This document shows, piece by piece, positions 34,445 to 44,071 of a DNA stretch of 64,000 nucleotides. This stretch comes from an uncultured Phascolarctobacterium sp. (GTDB taxonomy: Bacteria; Bacillota; Negativicutes; Acidaminococcales; Acidaminococcaceae). How positions within the stretch are numbered: position 1 is the first letter of the stretch; each line of letters starts with the position of its first letter. The notes beneath the pieces are model-generated. The model was given only the letters and a program-made list of their open reading frames with translations. It ran no database searches and was not told the origin of the DNA. The stretch covers positions 49,482 through 113,481 of the forward strand of contig UQXH01000003.1 in assembly GCA_900545025.1 (NCBI GenBank), in the 5' to 3' direction. Both the position numbers and the translations under genes were made by a program.

Positions 34445-35341
34445 GTGACTTACTGTTATGTCTGCCCTCACCGCTGCGGCGTTGACCGCCCGGAGAGCAT
34501 TACTGATACCGAAGGCATGTTTGGCAGCTGCGGCTGCGGCATGCAGCCCATTGTTGCCCGCGCCGGACTGCATATGTGGGAGGAACCCTGCATCAGCGGT
34601 ACTAAAGGCAGCGGCACCGTCTTTTTTTCCGGCTGCAACCTGCACTGCGTATTCTGCCAGAACTATGAAATCAGCTGCAAAAATTTCGGTAAGGAAATTA
34701 CTGTTGACAGACTGAAAGAAATTTATCAGGAACTGATTGCCAAAGGCGCCCACAACATTAACCTGGTAACGGCTACCCATTTTACCGAAGCCGTTATCAA
34801 AAGTCTGGACAGCAAGCTTTCCGTCCCTGTGGTCTATAACACCAGCGGCTTTGAAACACTGGACACCCTGCGCCGCCTGCAGGGTAAAGTACAGATTTAT
34901 CTGCCGGATTTAAAATATTACAGCGACCAGCCTGCTATCAAATACAGCAACGCACCCTATTATTTCCGCACCGCTACCCAGGCCATCAAGGAAATGTACC
35001 GTCAGGTGGGCAATTACAGGCTCAATGACGACGGTATCATGGAAAGTGGCGTTATCATCCGTCATCTTATTCTGCCCGGAATGACTGAGGAAAGCAAAAA
35101 GATTATCGACTGGGTTGCCGCAAACTTCCAGCCCGGACAGGTAATGTTCAGCCTCATGCGCCAGTATGTTCCCTGCGGGCGCGCGGCAGAATACCCGGAA
35201 ATAAACCGTAAGGTTACGGACGAAGAATACGCCGAAGTAGAAGCCTACCTCATGGACAGCTCTATCGAAGACGGCTTCGTGCAGGAAGAAGCATCAGCCT
35301 GCAAGGATTTTATCCCCTGCTTTGACGGTACTGGCGTATAA
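34445..35341 (+). CDS. Radical SAM protein, PflX-like
   Basis: 298 residues. Cluster motif CNLHCVFC (CxxxCxxC) in FSGCNLHCVFCQNYEIS, preceded by an N-terminal Cys set CYVCPHRCGVDR characteristic of PflX-type proteins related to pyruvate formate-lyase activase. I choose GTG at 34445, with AGGAG 9 nt upstream, because the ATG at 34436 touches the ribosome site. Substrate is unknown; no glycyl-radical enzyme is adjacent. Confidence 0.87.
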   Translation: MTYCYVCPHRCGVDRPESITDTEGMFGSCGCGMQPIVARAGLHMWEEPCISGTKGSGTVFFSGCNLHCVFCQNYEISCKNFGKEITVDRLKEIYQELIAKGAHNINLVTATHFTEAVIKSLDSKLSVPVVYNTSGFETLDTLRRLQGKVQIYLPDLKYYSDQPAIKYSNAPYYFRTATQAIKEMYRQVGNYRLNDDGIMESGVIIRHLILPGMTEESKKIIDWVAANFQPGQVMFSLMRQYVPCGRAAEYPEINRKVTDEEYAEVEAYLMDSSIEDGFVQEEASACKDFIPCFDGTGV

Positions 35342-35343
35342 AC

Positions 35344-35380
35344 AAAAAACTTCTGAACTAAAAGTTCAGAAGTTTTTCTT
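35344..35380. terminator. Bidirectional terminator after the radical SAM gene
   Basis: Stem AAAAACTTCTGAACT / AGTTCAGAAGTTTTT with minimal loop and T run; also suits the converging hydrolase gene. Confidence 0.9.
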
Positions 35381-35386
35381 TTTTAT

Positions 35387-36619
35387 TTATGCATTTGCTT
35401 CCTGCTTCAAAAATTCTGCCAGCACTTCCACCGCACGGCAAATGTCATCGTTAGCTGCGTATTCTGCCGGATTATGGCTGATACCGCCTTTGCAGGGAAT
35501 AAACAGCATAATAGTCGGCGCGATTTTCGTCATATGCATCGCATCATGTCCTGCGCCGCTGTTCATATGCAGATAGGTAAAGTTTTTCTGCTCACAGATG
35601 GCTTCCAGCTTTTCTGCCAGTTCTGCACTCAGGGCTACAGGCTTATCGGCAGTCAGCATCTCCATGGAAATACCAACGCCGTCCTGTGCGGCAACGTCAG
35701 CCATAGCATCTTTGATGCTCTGCAGCGCACGCATAATGCTTTCCTGCTCTACGCCGCGCAGATCTACCCACAGCGTTACGCTGCCCGGCACTACGTTGAT
35801 GGAGCCTGGCTCTACCTCCACTACGCCCACGGTAGCTACAGTGCCGCAGTCCATTTCTGCCGCTGCCGCGTCCTGCACTGCCAAAATCAGTTTGGCAGCA
35901 CTTACCAGCGCATCCTTACGCATCCCCATAGGCGTCGCCCCGGAGTGGTCGGCCATGCCCTGGATATGCAGCTTAAAACGTGTCGGTGCCGCAATATTAT
36001 GCACTATGCCAAGCTGCAATCCTTTAGTTTCCAGCACTTTGCCCTGCTCAATATGAATTTCCGCAAAGCTTTGATAATATCCCTGCGGCAGCACCGCTTC
36101 CTGATAACGCTCCGGGTCGCAGCCCCATTGCCGCAGCGCCTGCGTAAAAGGCACATCATCCTTTTTGCCCGCCCTGTCAAACATCTCCGGCGCAGTGCTG
36201 CCCGTCAGCAATTTACTGCCGATAGTGGCAAAGCCGAAACGGCTGGATTCTTCAGCCCGGAAAACAATCACGTCGATGCTGCGCTGCAGCTTTTCATCCG
36301 CCAGCATACGCAGAGCTTCCAGCGCGCCTACCACGCCGCACATACCGTCGTAAGCGCCGCCGTGGATAACGGTATCAAGATGTGAGCCGGTAGCGACAGG
36401 AGCCAGCTGCGGATTTTCACCTGCTCGACGCAAAAACACATTGCCGACAGCATCCTGTCTTATTTCCAACTGCAAATCCTCTATCTGCGCCAGCAGCCAG
36501 TCCTGCGCTTTTTTATCAGTTTCCGTATAGGCAAGACGGGTAATGCCCTGCTCAGTCCTGCCAAAGTCAGCCAGTCCTGCCAGTAAATTTTGCACACGTT
36601 CTTTATTTATCGTCAGCAT
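35387..36619 (-). CDS. Zn-dependent amidase/hydrolase (N-carbamoyl-amino-acid hydrolase / allantoate amidohydrolase family)
   Basis: M20-family dinuclear-metal hydrolase, 410 residues. Metal ligands lie in GSHLDTVIHGGAYDG, EESSRFG and HIEQG, and GAGHDAMHM. The family splits N-carbamoyl amino acids, ureidopropionate or allantoate. Divergence from a uracil/xanthine-type permease 180 bp away suggests pyrimidine or purine salvage, but the substrate is not fixed. The ATG at 36619 follows GAGGG. Confidence 0.87.
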   Translation of the reverse strand: MLTINKERVQNLLAGLADFGRTEQGITRLAYTETDKKAQDWLLAQIEDLQLEIRQDAVGNVFLRRAGENPQLAPVATGSHLDTVIHGGAYDGMCGVVGALEALRMLADEKLQRSIDVIVFRAEESSRFGFATIGSKLLTGSTAPEMFDRAGKKDDVPFTQALRQWGCDPERYQEAVLPQGYYQSFAEIHIEQGKVLETKGLQLGIVHNIAAPTRFKLHIQGMADHSGATPMGMRKDALVSAAKLILAVQDAAAAEMDCGTVATVGVVEVEPGSINVVPGSVTLWVDLRGVEQESIMRALQSIKDAMADVAAQDGVGISMEMLTADKPVALSAELAEKLEAICEQKNFTYLHMNSGAGHDAMHMTKIAPTIMLFIPCKGGISHNPAEYAANDDICRAVEVLAEFLKQEANA

Positions 36620-36798
36620 GTTTATCCCTCGTTTCTTCAATCTTATATTTTTATTATACCTGTATATCAGGACGCAGGCAAACTTTTACCCTCCTTACTG
36701 TACCGATACTTTCCTTCTCCTAATAATATTTTTACTTGCCAATAACAGACAAAAATTTTACAATATAACAATAAACTAAAGAAACGAGGTCATAAGCA

Positions 36799-38046
36799 TT
36801 GGAAAGAAAAGTTATCCAAGTTGAAGAACGTCCGCCCCTATTACTGAATATCCCACTGAGCATCCAGCACCTTTTTGCCATGTTCGGCTCTACTGTGCTT
36901 GTGCCTTTCCTGTTTGGAGTCAATCCTACTACCTGTCTGTTTATGAACGGTATCGGCACGCTGCTGTACATCTTCCTGACTAAAGGTAAGATTCCTTCCT
37001 ATCTTGGCTCCAGCTTTGCCTTTATCTCACCGGTACTGCTGATTCTCTCCACATCCGGCTACACAGACGCCCAGTCAGGCTTCATTGTCTTCGGCCTGCT
37101 GTTCATGCTGTTTTCCATCATCATCCATTATACCGGCACAGAATGGATTGACGCTATCTTCCCGCCCGCTGCCATGGGCGCCATCATCGCCGTCATCGGT
37201 CTGGAGCTTGCTCCTGTTGCTGCCAATATGGCAGGTCTTACCGGCGACAATATCCAGCCTGCCAATATAGCAGTTTCCATGTTCACGCTGGCAGTAGGCA
37301 TTATCGGTTCCGTAGCTTTCCGCGGCTTTATGAGCATCATCCCTATTTTGTTCGGCGTTATCTGCGGCTATATCTTCGCCGCCTTTATGGGTATGGTAAA
37401 CTTCCAGCCGATTATTGACGCCCCCTGGCTGCAGCTGCCGCATTTTTATGCCCCCAGCTTCAACATCAACGCCATTATGATTATCGCGCCTGCGGCGCTC
37501 GTCGTACTGGCAGAACACATCGGCCACCTGGTAGTTACCGGTAATATCGTCGGCCGCGATTTAATTAAAGACCCCGGCCTGTCCCGTTCTTTATTTGCCG
37601 ACGGTCTTTCCAATGTCATCTCCGGTTTTGCCGGCGCAACTCCCAACACCACCTACGGTGAAAACATCGGCGTTATGGCCATCACCAAGGTTTACAGCGT
37701 CTGGGTTATCGGCGGCGCTGCCGTTATGGCCATCCTGCTGTCCTTTATCGGCAAGCTGTCCGAGCTGATTCACAGCATCCCCGTACCCGTCATGGGCGGT
37801 ATCTGCATCCTGCTCTTCGGCGTTATCGCCGCTTCCGGTATCCGCGTACTGGTAGAACAGAAAGTAGACTACAGTAAATCTTCCAATCTGGTTATGACCT
37901 CCGTAGTCATGATTATCGGCCTGTCCGGAGCAAAAATCTCCTTCGGCGCTTTCAGCGTACAGGGCATGGTACTCGCTACCCTGGTAGCCATCATTATGAG
38001 CCTGCTGTTCAGACTGTTCGCCAAACTCAATCTTTTAAACGAATAA
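36799..38046 (+). CDS. Uracil/xanthine permease (NCS2 family)
   Basis: 415-residue membrane transporter with about 14 membrane segments. N-terminal LLLNIPLSIQHLFAMFGSTVLVPFLFGVNP is typical of UraA-like NCS2 proteins; the substrate-site region AEHIGHLVVTGNIVGRD (Glu) and FAGATPNTTYGENIGVMA are present, matching uracil carriers. TTG start with GAGG 9 nt upstream. Confidence 0.9.
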   Translation: MERKVIQVEERPPLLLNIPLSIQHLFAMFGSTVLVPFLFGVNPTTCLFMNGIGTLLYIFLTKGKIPSYLGSSFAFISPVLLILSTSGYTDAQSGFIVFGLLFMLFSIIIHYTGTEWIDAIFPPAAMGAIIAVIGLELAPVAANMAGLTGDNIQPANIAVSMFTLAVGIIGSVAFRGFMSIIPILFGVICGYIFAAFMGMVNFQPIIDAPWLQLPHFYAPSFNINAIMIIAPAALVVLAEHIGHLVVTGNIVGRDLIKDPGLSRSLFADGLSNVISGFAGATPNTTYGENIGVMAITKVYSVWVIGGAAVMAILLSFIGKLSELIHSIPVPVMGGICILLFGVIAASGIRVLVEQKVDYSKSSNLVMTSVVMIIGLSGAKISFGAFSVQGMVLATLVAIIMSLLFRLFAKLNLLNE

Positions 38047-38054
38047 TGTGATAA

Positions 38055-38096
38055 CGTAAAAAGCTGCCTGCAAAAATGCAGGCAGCTCTTATTTTT
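38055..38096. terminator. Terminator between the NCS2 permease and hydG
   Basis: Stem AGCTGCCTGCA / TGCAGGCAGCT followed by T-rich sequence on the plus strand and preceded by an A run; serves both genes. Confidence 0.88.
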
Positions 38097-38107
38097 TACA
38101 GCCGTTA

Positions 38108-39523
38108 TCAGAATCTGAAATCACGGATGCCTTCTTCAATTTTCTTCAAATGATTAGCGCAGACAGCGCGGACATTTTCTTTCGGGATGTTTAAAAGCTC
38201 AGCTTCGATAAGCTTTTCGCCGATAGCACGGGTTTCCTCAGAAGCATAGTCTACCAGGTATTCTTTCAGCGTCATCAGTGCGTTAGGATGGCAGCAGTTC
38301 TGAATCTGCTTAGACTTGCACAGTTCCATAAATCTGTCGCCGGTACGTCCCGCACGGTAGCAGGCGGTGCAGAAGGACGGAATATAGCCTAAATCCATCA
38401 GCCAGTGCACTACTTCGTCCAGTGTCCTCTGGTCAGAAACGTCAAACTGTTCCGTATCGGTAGGTCTGTCCTCTTCGGTGTAACCGCCTACGGAAGTCCT
38501 GGAACCGCCGCTGATCTGCGAAATACCCAGACGCAGTACCTTTTCACGCACAGCCTGGCTTTCACGGGTAGAAACAATCATACCTGTATACGGTACGGCA
38601 ATACGGATAAGCGCAACCAGTTTAGCAAAAGTTTCGTCGTCGATGCCGTTGGCAAAAGCGTTAGGGTCGATATCGTCAGCATGTTTAATACGCGGTACGC
38701 TGATAGTATGCGGGCCAACGCCATGCACTGCTTCCAGATGCTCTGCGTGCATCAAAAGTCCGGCAAATTCATATTTATAGCGTTCCAAGCCGAACAATAC
38801 GCCAAGACCAACATCATCAATGCCGCCTTCCATAGCTCTGTCCATAGCTTCCGTATGGTAGGCATAATTATGCTTCGGCCCGGTAGGATGCAGCGCTTCA
38901 TAGCTTTCCTTATGGTAGGTTTCCTGGAACAGGATGTAGGTACCGATGCCGGCTTCTTTCAGCTTGCGGTAATCTTCCACGGTAGTTGCCGCAATATTGA
39001 CATTTACGCGGCGGATAGCGCCGTTTTTATGTTTAATGGAATAAATAGTCTTGATACATTCGAGGATGTATTCCAGCGGATTATTGACCGGATCTTCGCC
39101 GGCTTCCAGCGCCAGACGCTTATGACCCATATCCTGCAGGGCAATAACCTCCGCCCGTACTTCTTCCTGAGTCAGCTTCTTTCTGGCAATATGCTTGTTC
39201 TTGGCATGATAGGGGCAATAAGTACAGCCGTTAATACAGTAGTTGGACAAATACAGCGGCGCAAACATAACGATACGGTTGCCATAAAAGTCTTTCTTAA
39301 TCTGTTCTGCCAGTGCGTAAATCTTAGCGATACGCTCTTCGTCTTCGCAGGCCAGCAGCACGGAAGCGTCACGATGGGATAATCCCTGACGCAGTTCTGC
39401 CTTAGCGATGATTTCATCAACCAGCGCCAGATTGTCCTTATTGGCTTCGGCATAAGCCAATGTGTCAAGAATTTCTTCATGGCTGATAAACTCTTCAGCC
39501 TTCATGGATTTTACATTATACAT
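38108..39523 (-). CDS. hydG: [FeFe]-hydrogenase maturation radical SAM protein HydG
   Basis: 471 residues. Splits tyrosine to supply CO and CN for the hydrogenase H-cluster. Radical SAM cluster CINGCTYCPYH (about 90-100) and the C-terminal auxiliary-cluster motif CTACYRAGRTGDRFM (about 391) distinguish it from ThiH. It is downstream of a TM1266-type regulator on the same strand; HydE, HydF and the hydrogenase are not in the window. Confidence 0.94.
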   Translation of the reverse strand: MYNVKSMKAEEFISHEEILDTLAYAEANKDNLALVDEIIAKAELRQGLSHRDASVLLACEDEERIAKIYALAEQIKKDFYGNRIVMFAPLYLSNYCINGCTYCPYHAKNKHIARKKLTQEEVRAEVIALQDMGHKRLALEAGEDPVNNPLEYILECIKTIYSIKHKNGAIRRVNVNIAATTVEDYRKLKEAGIGTYILFQETYHKESYEALHPTGPKHNYAYHTEAMDRAMEGGIDDVGLGVLFGLERYKYEFAGLLMHAEHLEAVHGVGPHTISVPRIKHADDIDPNAFANGIDDETFAKLVALIRIAVPYTGMIVSTRESQAVREKVLRLGISQISGGSRTSVGGYTEEDRPTDTEQFDVSDQRTLDEVVHWLMDLGYIPSFCTACYRAGRTGDRFMELCKSKQIQNCCHPNALMTLKEYLVDYASEETRAIGEKLIEAELLNIPKENVRAVCANHLKKIEEGIRDFRF

Positions 39524-39595
39524 AATTTCATTCCTTTCAAGTCAGCTTTGCTTCCCTGTTAGATTTATTATTTCCGCCGGGCGGAGATAACCATT

Positions 39596-39853
39596 TTAAT
39601 CCTTGTCAGTAACATTGGAATAGGCCGCTTTGGCAGTAACGCCCTTCAAGCGTCCCAATTTGCCTGAAAGTGCATTGATAATATCCTGCGGCGCATCTAC
39701 CGCCACACAGATAATATTCATTCCCTTACTGCGGTAGGGAATACCCATCCTGCCAATCACATACTGACCGTACTGATGCAGCAGTGCATTAAGTCCCTGT
39801 ACAGCAGCTTCCTCAGTAACTATGATTGAAATAACAGCTACCCTCGTTTCCAT
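39596..39853 (-). CDS. TM1266-family putative iron-only hydrogenase system regulator
   Basis: 85-residue ferredoxin-like/ACT-fold protein (METRVAVISIIVTEEAAVQGLNALL ... IPYRSKGMNIICVAVDAP), a family found with hydrogenase maturation genes. It probably acts as a small NikR-like regulator. Start at 39853 has GGGAGG upstream; the frame extends to 39910 without support. It directly precedes hydG. Confidence 0.83.
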   Translation of the reverse strand: METRVAVISIIVTEEAAVQGLNALLHQYGQYVIGRMGIPYRSKGMNIICVAVDAPQDIINALSGKLGRLKGVTAKAAYSNVTDKD

Positions 39854-40023
39854 AACAGCCTCCCAAATACTAACTACTAATAGTATATCATAAAGAAAAT
39901 TAAGGCACACTATTTTGACAAAAAACTTTCACAAATTCTGCCACAAAAGCAGAGGTTTATGCTACAATGTTAGCAAGCAAAGGGAACGTCATAATTTTAA
40001 ACTAAGAGAAAGAAGGTAACAGC

Positions 40024-40647
40024 GTGGAATTTACAGCAATAGATTTTGAAACCGCCAATGCCAGCCGTGACAGCGCCTGCGCTATCGGCCTTGTAACCGT
40101 CAAAGACGGCGTCATCATTGATGAATATTATAAACTTATCCGACCCAAAATCATGTATTTCAATCCTGACAATATCGCCATACACGGCATTACGGAAGAA
40201 ATGGTCGCCAACGAACCTAATTTTGAGCAGCTGTGGCCGGAAATCTTCCCCCGTCTGCACAACAAACAGGTAGTAGCACATTTTGCCAAATTTGATATCA
40301 ACGTGCTGCGTTATACTCTGAATGCCTATTACCTGCCGCATCCTACTTTCACCTACATCTGCAGCTGGGTACTGGCAAAGAAAGCTTTTCCTAACCTTTC
40401 CGGTTACAGCTTAGATAGCGTTGCCGGTTATGTCGGCTTTAAATTCCAGCATCATCAGGCGCTGGATGACGCCAGAGCCTGCGCCGCCATTGTCAATAAA
40501 GTGCTGGAAAAGAATCCTTCCGCTCAGGATTTTGAGCATTTGTCCGACATCTACAATTTTGAATGCGGGCATCTCTCCCGCAACAAGGTGCATCCCTGTA
40601 CCTTGGAAAAAGAGCCTAAAGAAGAAATCATGGATACGCTGTTCTAA
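40024..40647 (+). CDS. DEDDh 3'-5' exonuclease (DNA polymerase III epsilon-like)
   Basis: 207 residues, GTG start. ExoI motif AIDFETAN (DxE), ExoII region HFAKFDINVLR and ExoIII HHQALDDARACA (HxAxxDA) are all present. The 35-residue tail after the nuclease domain contains CGHLSRNKVHPC and may be a small metal site. Likely a repair or RNase T-like nuclease rather than the replicative proofreader. Confidence 0.9.
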   Translation: MEFTAIDFETANASRDSACAIGLVTVKDGVIIDEYYKLIRPKIMYFNPDNIAIHGITEEMVANEPNFEQLWPEIFPRLHNKQVVAHFAKFDINVLRYTLNAYYLPHPTFTYICSWVLAKKAFPNLSGYSLDSVAGYVGFKFQHHQALDDARACAAIVNKVLEKNPSAQDFEHLSDIYNFECGHLSRNKVHPCTLEKEPKEEIMDTLF

Positions 40648-40651
40648 CCTA

Positions 40652-41962
40652 TCAGCGCACCTTGATTTTCTCGCTGCCGTCAGGCGCTTCCAAATAGATG
40701 TCTTCAAGATATACCCTGCCATCTACCAGTTTAAAACCGTTGGTAACGACATTGCCAAGATCTGTCTTGATAACTACATCTTTAAACTGTAATACTTTAC
40801 TTTTATTATCAAATTTACCACTGATACTTTCAAAAGGTATCAACATATAATGACCCGGACCGGACGTAAAACTGCCGTAAGTATGGACTGTATCCGCTCT
40901 GCCTTGAGAGCGCATCTTCAGATCCAGCTCCACACGGCAGTTTATTTTTGTGCTTTTAGCGGCAATAGACGCCATCAAATCATGTCCCAGGGCATCAATA
41001 CTGTAATGTCTGTCATCAATATTGTAATGGCCGAAGGCATCTACGGTACCGCCATAAATACTGCCGCTAACATCAGTAAAATCAACTCGTCCGTCTTCAT
41101 AATGCACATTGCCGCTGACCTTACTGAAATGCAGCGCCGGTAAATCTAATGTGGCAAAGCTCAATGCTCCGTCAGCAGTCGGATGCTGCAGCGTTCCTTT
41201 AACTTCCATAAACACATCCGCATTATTCTGCACATTGCCTAATCCCAGAGAGGCCGGCACAATCTGGTACATCGTCAAATTAAGCGCCAGCTCCGGCTCC
41301 TGCCTGCTTATATCCACCTTGCCATACAGTTTCAGGCTGTCGCCCACAATCGTACCTCCGAAAAGGCCGGTGGAAAAATCAATTTTGACAAAGTCGTCAG
41401 TACGGCTTTGTATAGTTGCCTGTACCTGATTTAACACAAAATAACGTTTTTTATACATAACATTTAACGTGCAGTTTCTCAGTACCAGTTTTGTTTCAGG
41501 AATCTTACCCTGCAGATTAAAATGCTGCTTTTCCTGCCGTTGTCCGGGAACTGCAAATTCCTTTTTATCCGGCAAAACGTCAAGACGCATTTTATCGTCA
41601 AAACGCAAAGACAACACCGCATCATCCAATTCAACCTGCCGCAGCGTGTCCATATCGATTCTGCGGGTAATAATGTCCCACACGCTGACCTTGAACCTGC
41701 CCTGCGGCACCTGCAAGATAGGCTCACCATTGGTATCAAGCCAGACTAAATGCGTAAAAATAACATTGCCAAACATATCGGCTTTGATGCTTTCCGCCGT
41801 CACGCTGCCATGCAATACTTTTTGTTTGCTCATCTCCTGACGGAAGATGGTTTCCGCCCTATTACTGGCTAAGTGAGACAGCAAAAAATAAACAGCAGTC
41901 AGTAATGATATGATTGCAGCTATTACCATATAAATTTTTCTGTTTTTGAATATTTCAGGCAT
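40652..41962 (-). CDS. AsmA/TamB-like envelope protein
   Basis: 436 residues: N-terminal membrane anchor about 12-31, then periplasmic beta-rich sequence with repeated GGTIVGDSL / GGTVDAFGHY turn motifs typical of AsmA-YhdP-TamB bridge proteins that move phospholipid between the membranes. It is short for the family. It supports a diderm envelope. Converges on the exonuclease with 4 bp between stops. Confidence 0.72.
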   Translation of the reverse strand: MPEIFKNRKIYMVIAAIISLLTAVYFLLSHLASNRAETIFRQEMSKQKVLHGSVTAESIKADMFGNVIFTHLVWLDTNGEPILQVPQGRFKVSVWDIITRRIDMDTLRQVELDDAVLSLRFDDKMRLDVLPDKKEFAVPGQRQEKQHFNLQGKIPETKLVLRNCTLNVMYKKRYFVLNQVQATIQSRTDDFVKIDFSTGLFGGTIVGDSLKLYGKVDISRQEPELALNLTMYQIVPASLGLGNVQNNADVFMEVKGTLQHPTADGALSFATLDLPALHFSKVSGNVHYEDGRVDFTDVSGSIYGGTVDAFGHYNIDDRHYSIDALGHDLMASIAAKSTKINCRVELDLKMRSQGRADTVHTYGSFTSGPGHYMLIPFESISGKFDNKSKVLQFKDVVIKTDLGNVVTNGFKLVDGRVYLEDIYLEAPDGSEKIKVR

Positions 41963-42170
41963 AAAAACCTCACTATGCTATTAAACTTAATGCCGTTTAA
42001 TCAATAGTTAAGTCTATCGTATTTACATAGTACCAAACTCCATAAACTGCAATTATCTTATATTATTACCACTGTCTTTTTGTCAGAAATACTCTGCGCC
42101 AAACGTATATCACAGCAGTACATTCCCCTGATAAAATTCTCTCTTATTCTGACTCTTCTTGCACCTGATT

Positions 42171-42305
42171 TTATTTCTGCTCATTATTTTTCTTTTTCCC
42201 GTCCATTTCTTCTTCATGCTTTATTTTTTCCAAAAACTCTCCGATAGCATCAGATATATCTTCTGGCGCAGAACCATTGGTCAAAGTAATTTTAATCTTT
42301 TCCAC
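42171..42305 (-). CDS. Small hypothetical protein, 44 residues
   Basis: GTG start with AAAGGA 9 nt upstream, then 44 codons: begins VEKIKITLTNGSAPEDISD and ends with a Lys/Asn-rich tail KKKNNEQK. Predicted an amphipathic helix (AIGEFLEKIKHEEE) and no signal peptide. The surrounding 420-bp gap is otherwise AT-rich and empty. Lies 77 bp downstream of the HD gene on the same strand. No family recognised. Confidence 0.5.
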   Translation of the reverse strand: MEKIKITLTNGSAPEDISDAIGEFLEKIKHEEEMDGKKKNNEQK

Positions 42306-42382
42306 TTGCTGTCATCCTTTCAAGGCACTTTTTATCATTTTAACTTGCGGCTTTGCCATAAGGTATATTTCTGTATCAAATA

Positions 42383-42865
42383 TTATTTGACTGCTTGCAA
42401 ACAGATTTCTTCCTGTTTCTGCAAGAAGCTCAAAGCCGCCAGATATTTCTCCCTTCTTGCCTTACGTTCATTAGCTTCCTGTTCTGTTTCAGGAAGAGGA
42501 AGTCTGCTTTCGTCCAGATTATGTGTTAAGTCGGCAATTTTAACTGCTCTGGCAATTTCGTTACGAGAAATAGTTCTAATATATTCTTCATAACTAACAT
42601 TTTTATCATGCGTCATCAGCCTGACAGTTTCCATGACAGCAGGAGAAAATCCACTCGCCTCTAATTGCTCCAGTGTATAATCGCTGTCCTCTACTACGTC
42701 ATGCAGCAAAGCAACAATAGTTGTTTCTTCCGTCTTCTGACTTTCAGCAACCTTTAACGGATGCAGGACATACGGCTTCCCCGCTTTATCAACCTGCCCT
42801 TTATGGGCTTTCTTCGCAATATCAAGTGCCAACATTATATTGTCAGTCGGATTAGCTAAATTCAT
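42383..42865 (-). CDS. HD-domain phosphohydrolase (SpoT/MESH1-like)
   Basis: 160 residues. HD motif in LLHDVVEDSDYT, upstream His in AHKGQVDKAGKPYVLHP and KIADLTHNLDESR are the hydrolase-domain signatures of RelA/SpoT small hydrolases; no synthetase domain is present. It may remove pyrophosphate from (p)ppGpp or a related nucleotide. GGAGGGGG precedes the ATG. Confidence 0.83.
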   Translation of the reverse strand: MNLANPTDNIMLALDIAKKAHKGQVDKAGKPYVLHPLKVAESQKTEETTIVALLHDVVEDSDYTLEQLEASGFSPAVMETVRLMTHDKNVSYEEYIRTISRNEIARAVKIADLTHNLDESRLPLPETEQEANERKARREKYLAALSFLQKQEEICLQAVK

Positions 42866-42944
42866 TATTCCCCCTCCAATTCTGCCAACAGAGCAGCAAA
42901 CTCTTCTATATTTATTATATCATTATCTTTATGACAGTAAATTG

Positions 42945-42978
42945 AAAAAGACGATAACCGCATGGTTATCGTCTTTTA
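42945..42978 (-). terminator. Terminator after tRNA-Ala
   Basis: Perfect stem AAAAGACGATAACC / GGTTATCGTCTTTT with a 4-nt loop and T run on the minus strand. Confidence 0.88.
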
Positions 42979-43025
42979 TTTTCGTCCACCATAATAATCT
43001 TCACAGTGTCCGTAATTCATCATAT

Positions 43026-43101
<76 letters not shown>

Positions 43102-43170
43102 AAGTATTATTTTTACTTCCAGCCACACTGCAATCTTTATCACGAACTTTGTGTTCGACTGCGTTGCATA

Positions 43171-43519
43171 TGGTGGAGATGAGGGGAGTCGAACCCCTGT
43201 CCGAAAATATTGCCATACAACTTTCTCCGAGCGCAGACGTCATACTAAATTTCGCTTCCTTGCCGCCTGACGACGGGCTGCTCGGTCGCTATCTCGATAA
43301 AATTCCCTATCGGCCGCCGAGAATAAGCTGAAAGGTATCCCGCATATTGACTGCCTTTCCTCGCCTGCAGGAGGAGCTCAGAAGGCAGTTAGCAATTAAG
43401 CTGCTAAAGCGTAATCTTCGTTAGCGTTTATATTTAAACGTCCCACCGATTAACGTGCTGATGGAACCACGGCTCGCTTATCATACCGCACCTATCCCCG
43501 TCGAAACCAGTACATCCCC
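43171..43519 (-). ncRNA. ssrA: Transfer-messenger RNA (tmRNA)
   Basis: About 349 nt. The 5' end GGGGATG pairs with CATCTCC before the encoded CCA; the T-arm contains GGTTCGACTCC-type sequence and the 5' domain CTGGTTTCGACGGGGAT. The tag reading frame encodes NANEDYALAA and stop, the typical hydrophobic end signal for proteolysis. It rescues stalled ribosomes with SmpB, encoded next upstream. Confidence 0.96.
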
Positions 43520-43601
43520 GGTTATAAGCAGCAGATATGCTGTTTTTTAATTTTAACACAGTTTCTGCTAAAACGCAAACAATACCCGTAAACTCTTTGT
43601 A

Positions 43602-44069
43602 TCACCGGCTGCGTTCTTTCAGCGCCCGCTCCATTTCCCGCTTGGCGTCTTTCTTAGCCATATCCTGCCGCTTATCATAGAGCTTCTTGCCTGTTGCCAG
43701 CGCCAGCTCCAGCTTTACCAGCCCATGCTTAAAATACAGTTTGAGCGGTACCAAAGCATAACCTTTTTCTTTAACCTTGCCAATCAGGCGGCGGATTTCC
43801 TCGCGATGCAGCAGCAATCTGCGGCTGCGCATGGGGTCATGGTTAAAAATGTTACCATGGTCATAAGGACTGATATGCAGATTATAGACAAAGACTTCTG
43901 CTGTGCGCGTAACCTGCGCATAACTGTCCTTCATATTGGCCTTGCCTGCCCGCATAGATTTTACTTCCGTACCGGTCAAAGCAATACCTGCTTCATAGGT
44001 TTCATGAATAGTAAAATCATGGCGGGCTTTTCTGTTTTCTGCAATAATCTTTATTTTCTGTTCTGCCAT
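43602..44069 (-). CDS. smpB: SsrA-binding protein SmpB
   Basis: 155-residue tmRNA partner. OB-fold core with NRKARHDFTIHETYEAGIALTGTEVKSMRAGKANM and the C-terminal basic tail that reads the A site (LYDKRQDMAKKDAKREMER). It lies just after rnr and just before ssrA, a functional set for trans-translation and decay of the defective mRNA. Confidence 0.97.
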   Translation of the reverse strand: MAEQKIKIIAENRKARHDFTIHETYEAGIALTGTEVKSMRAGKANMKDSYAQVTRTAEVFVYNLHISPYDHGNIFNHDPMRSRRLLLHREEIRRLIGKVKEKGYALVPLKLYFKHGLVKLELALATGKKLYDKRQDMAKKDAKREMERALKERSR

Positions 44070-44071
44070 AA

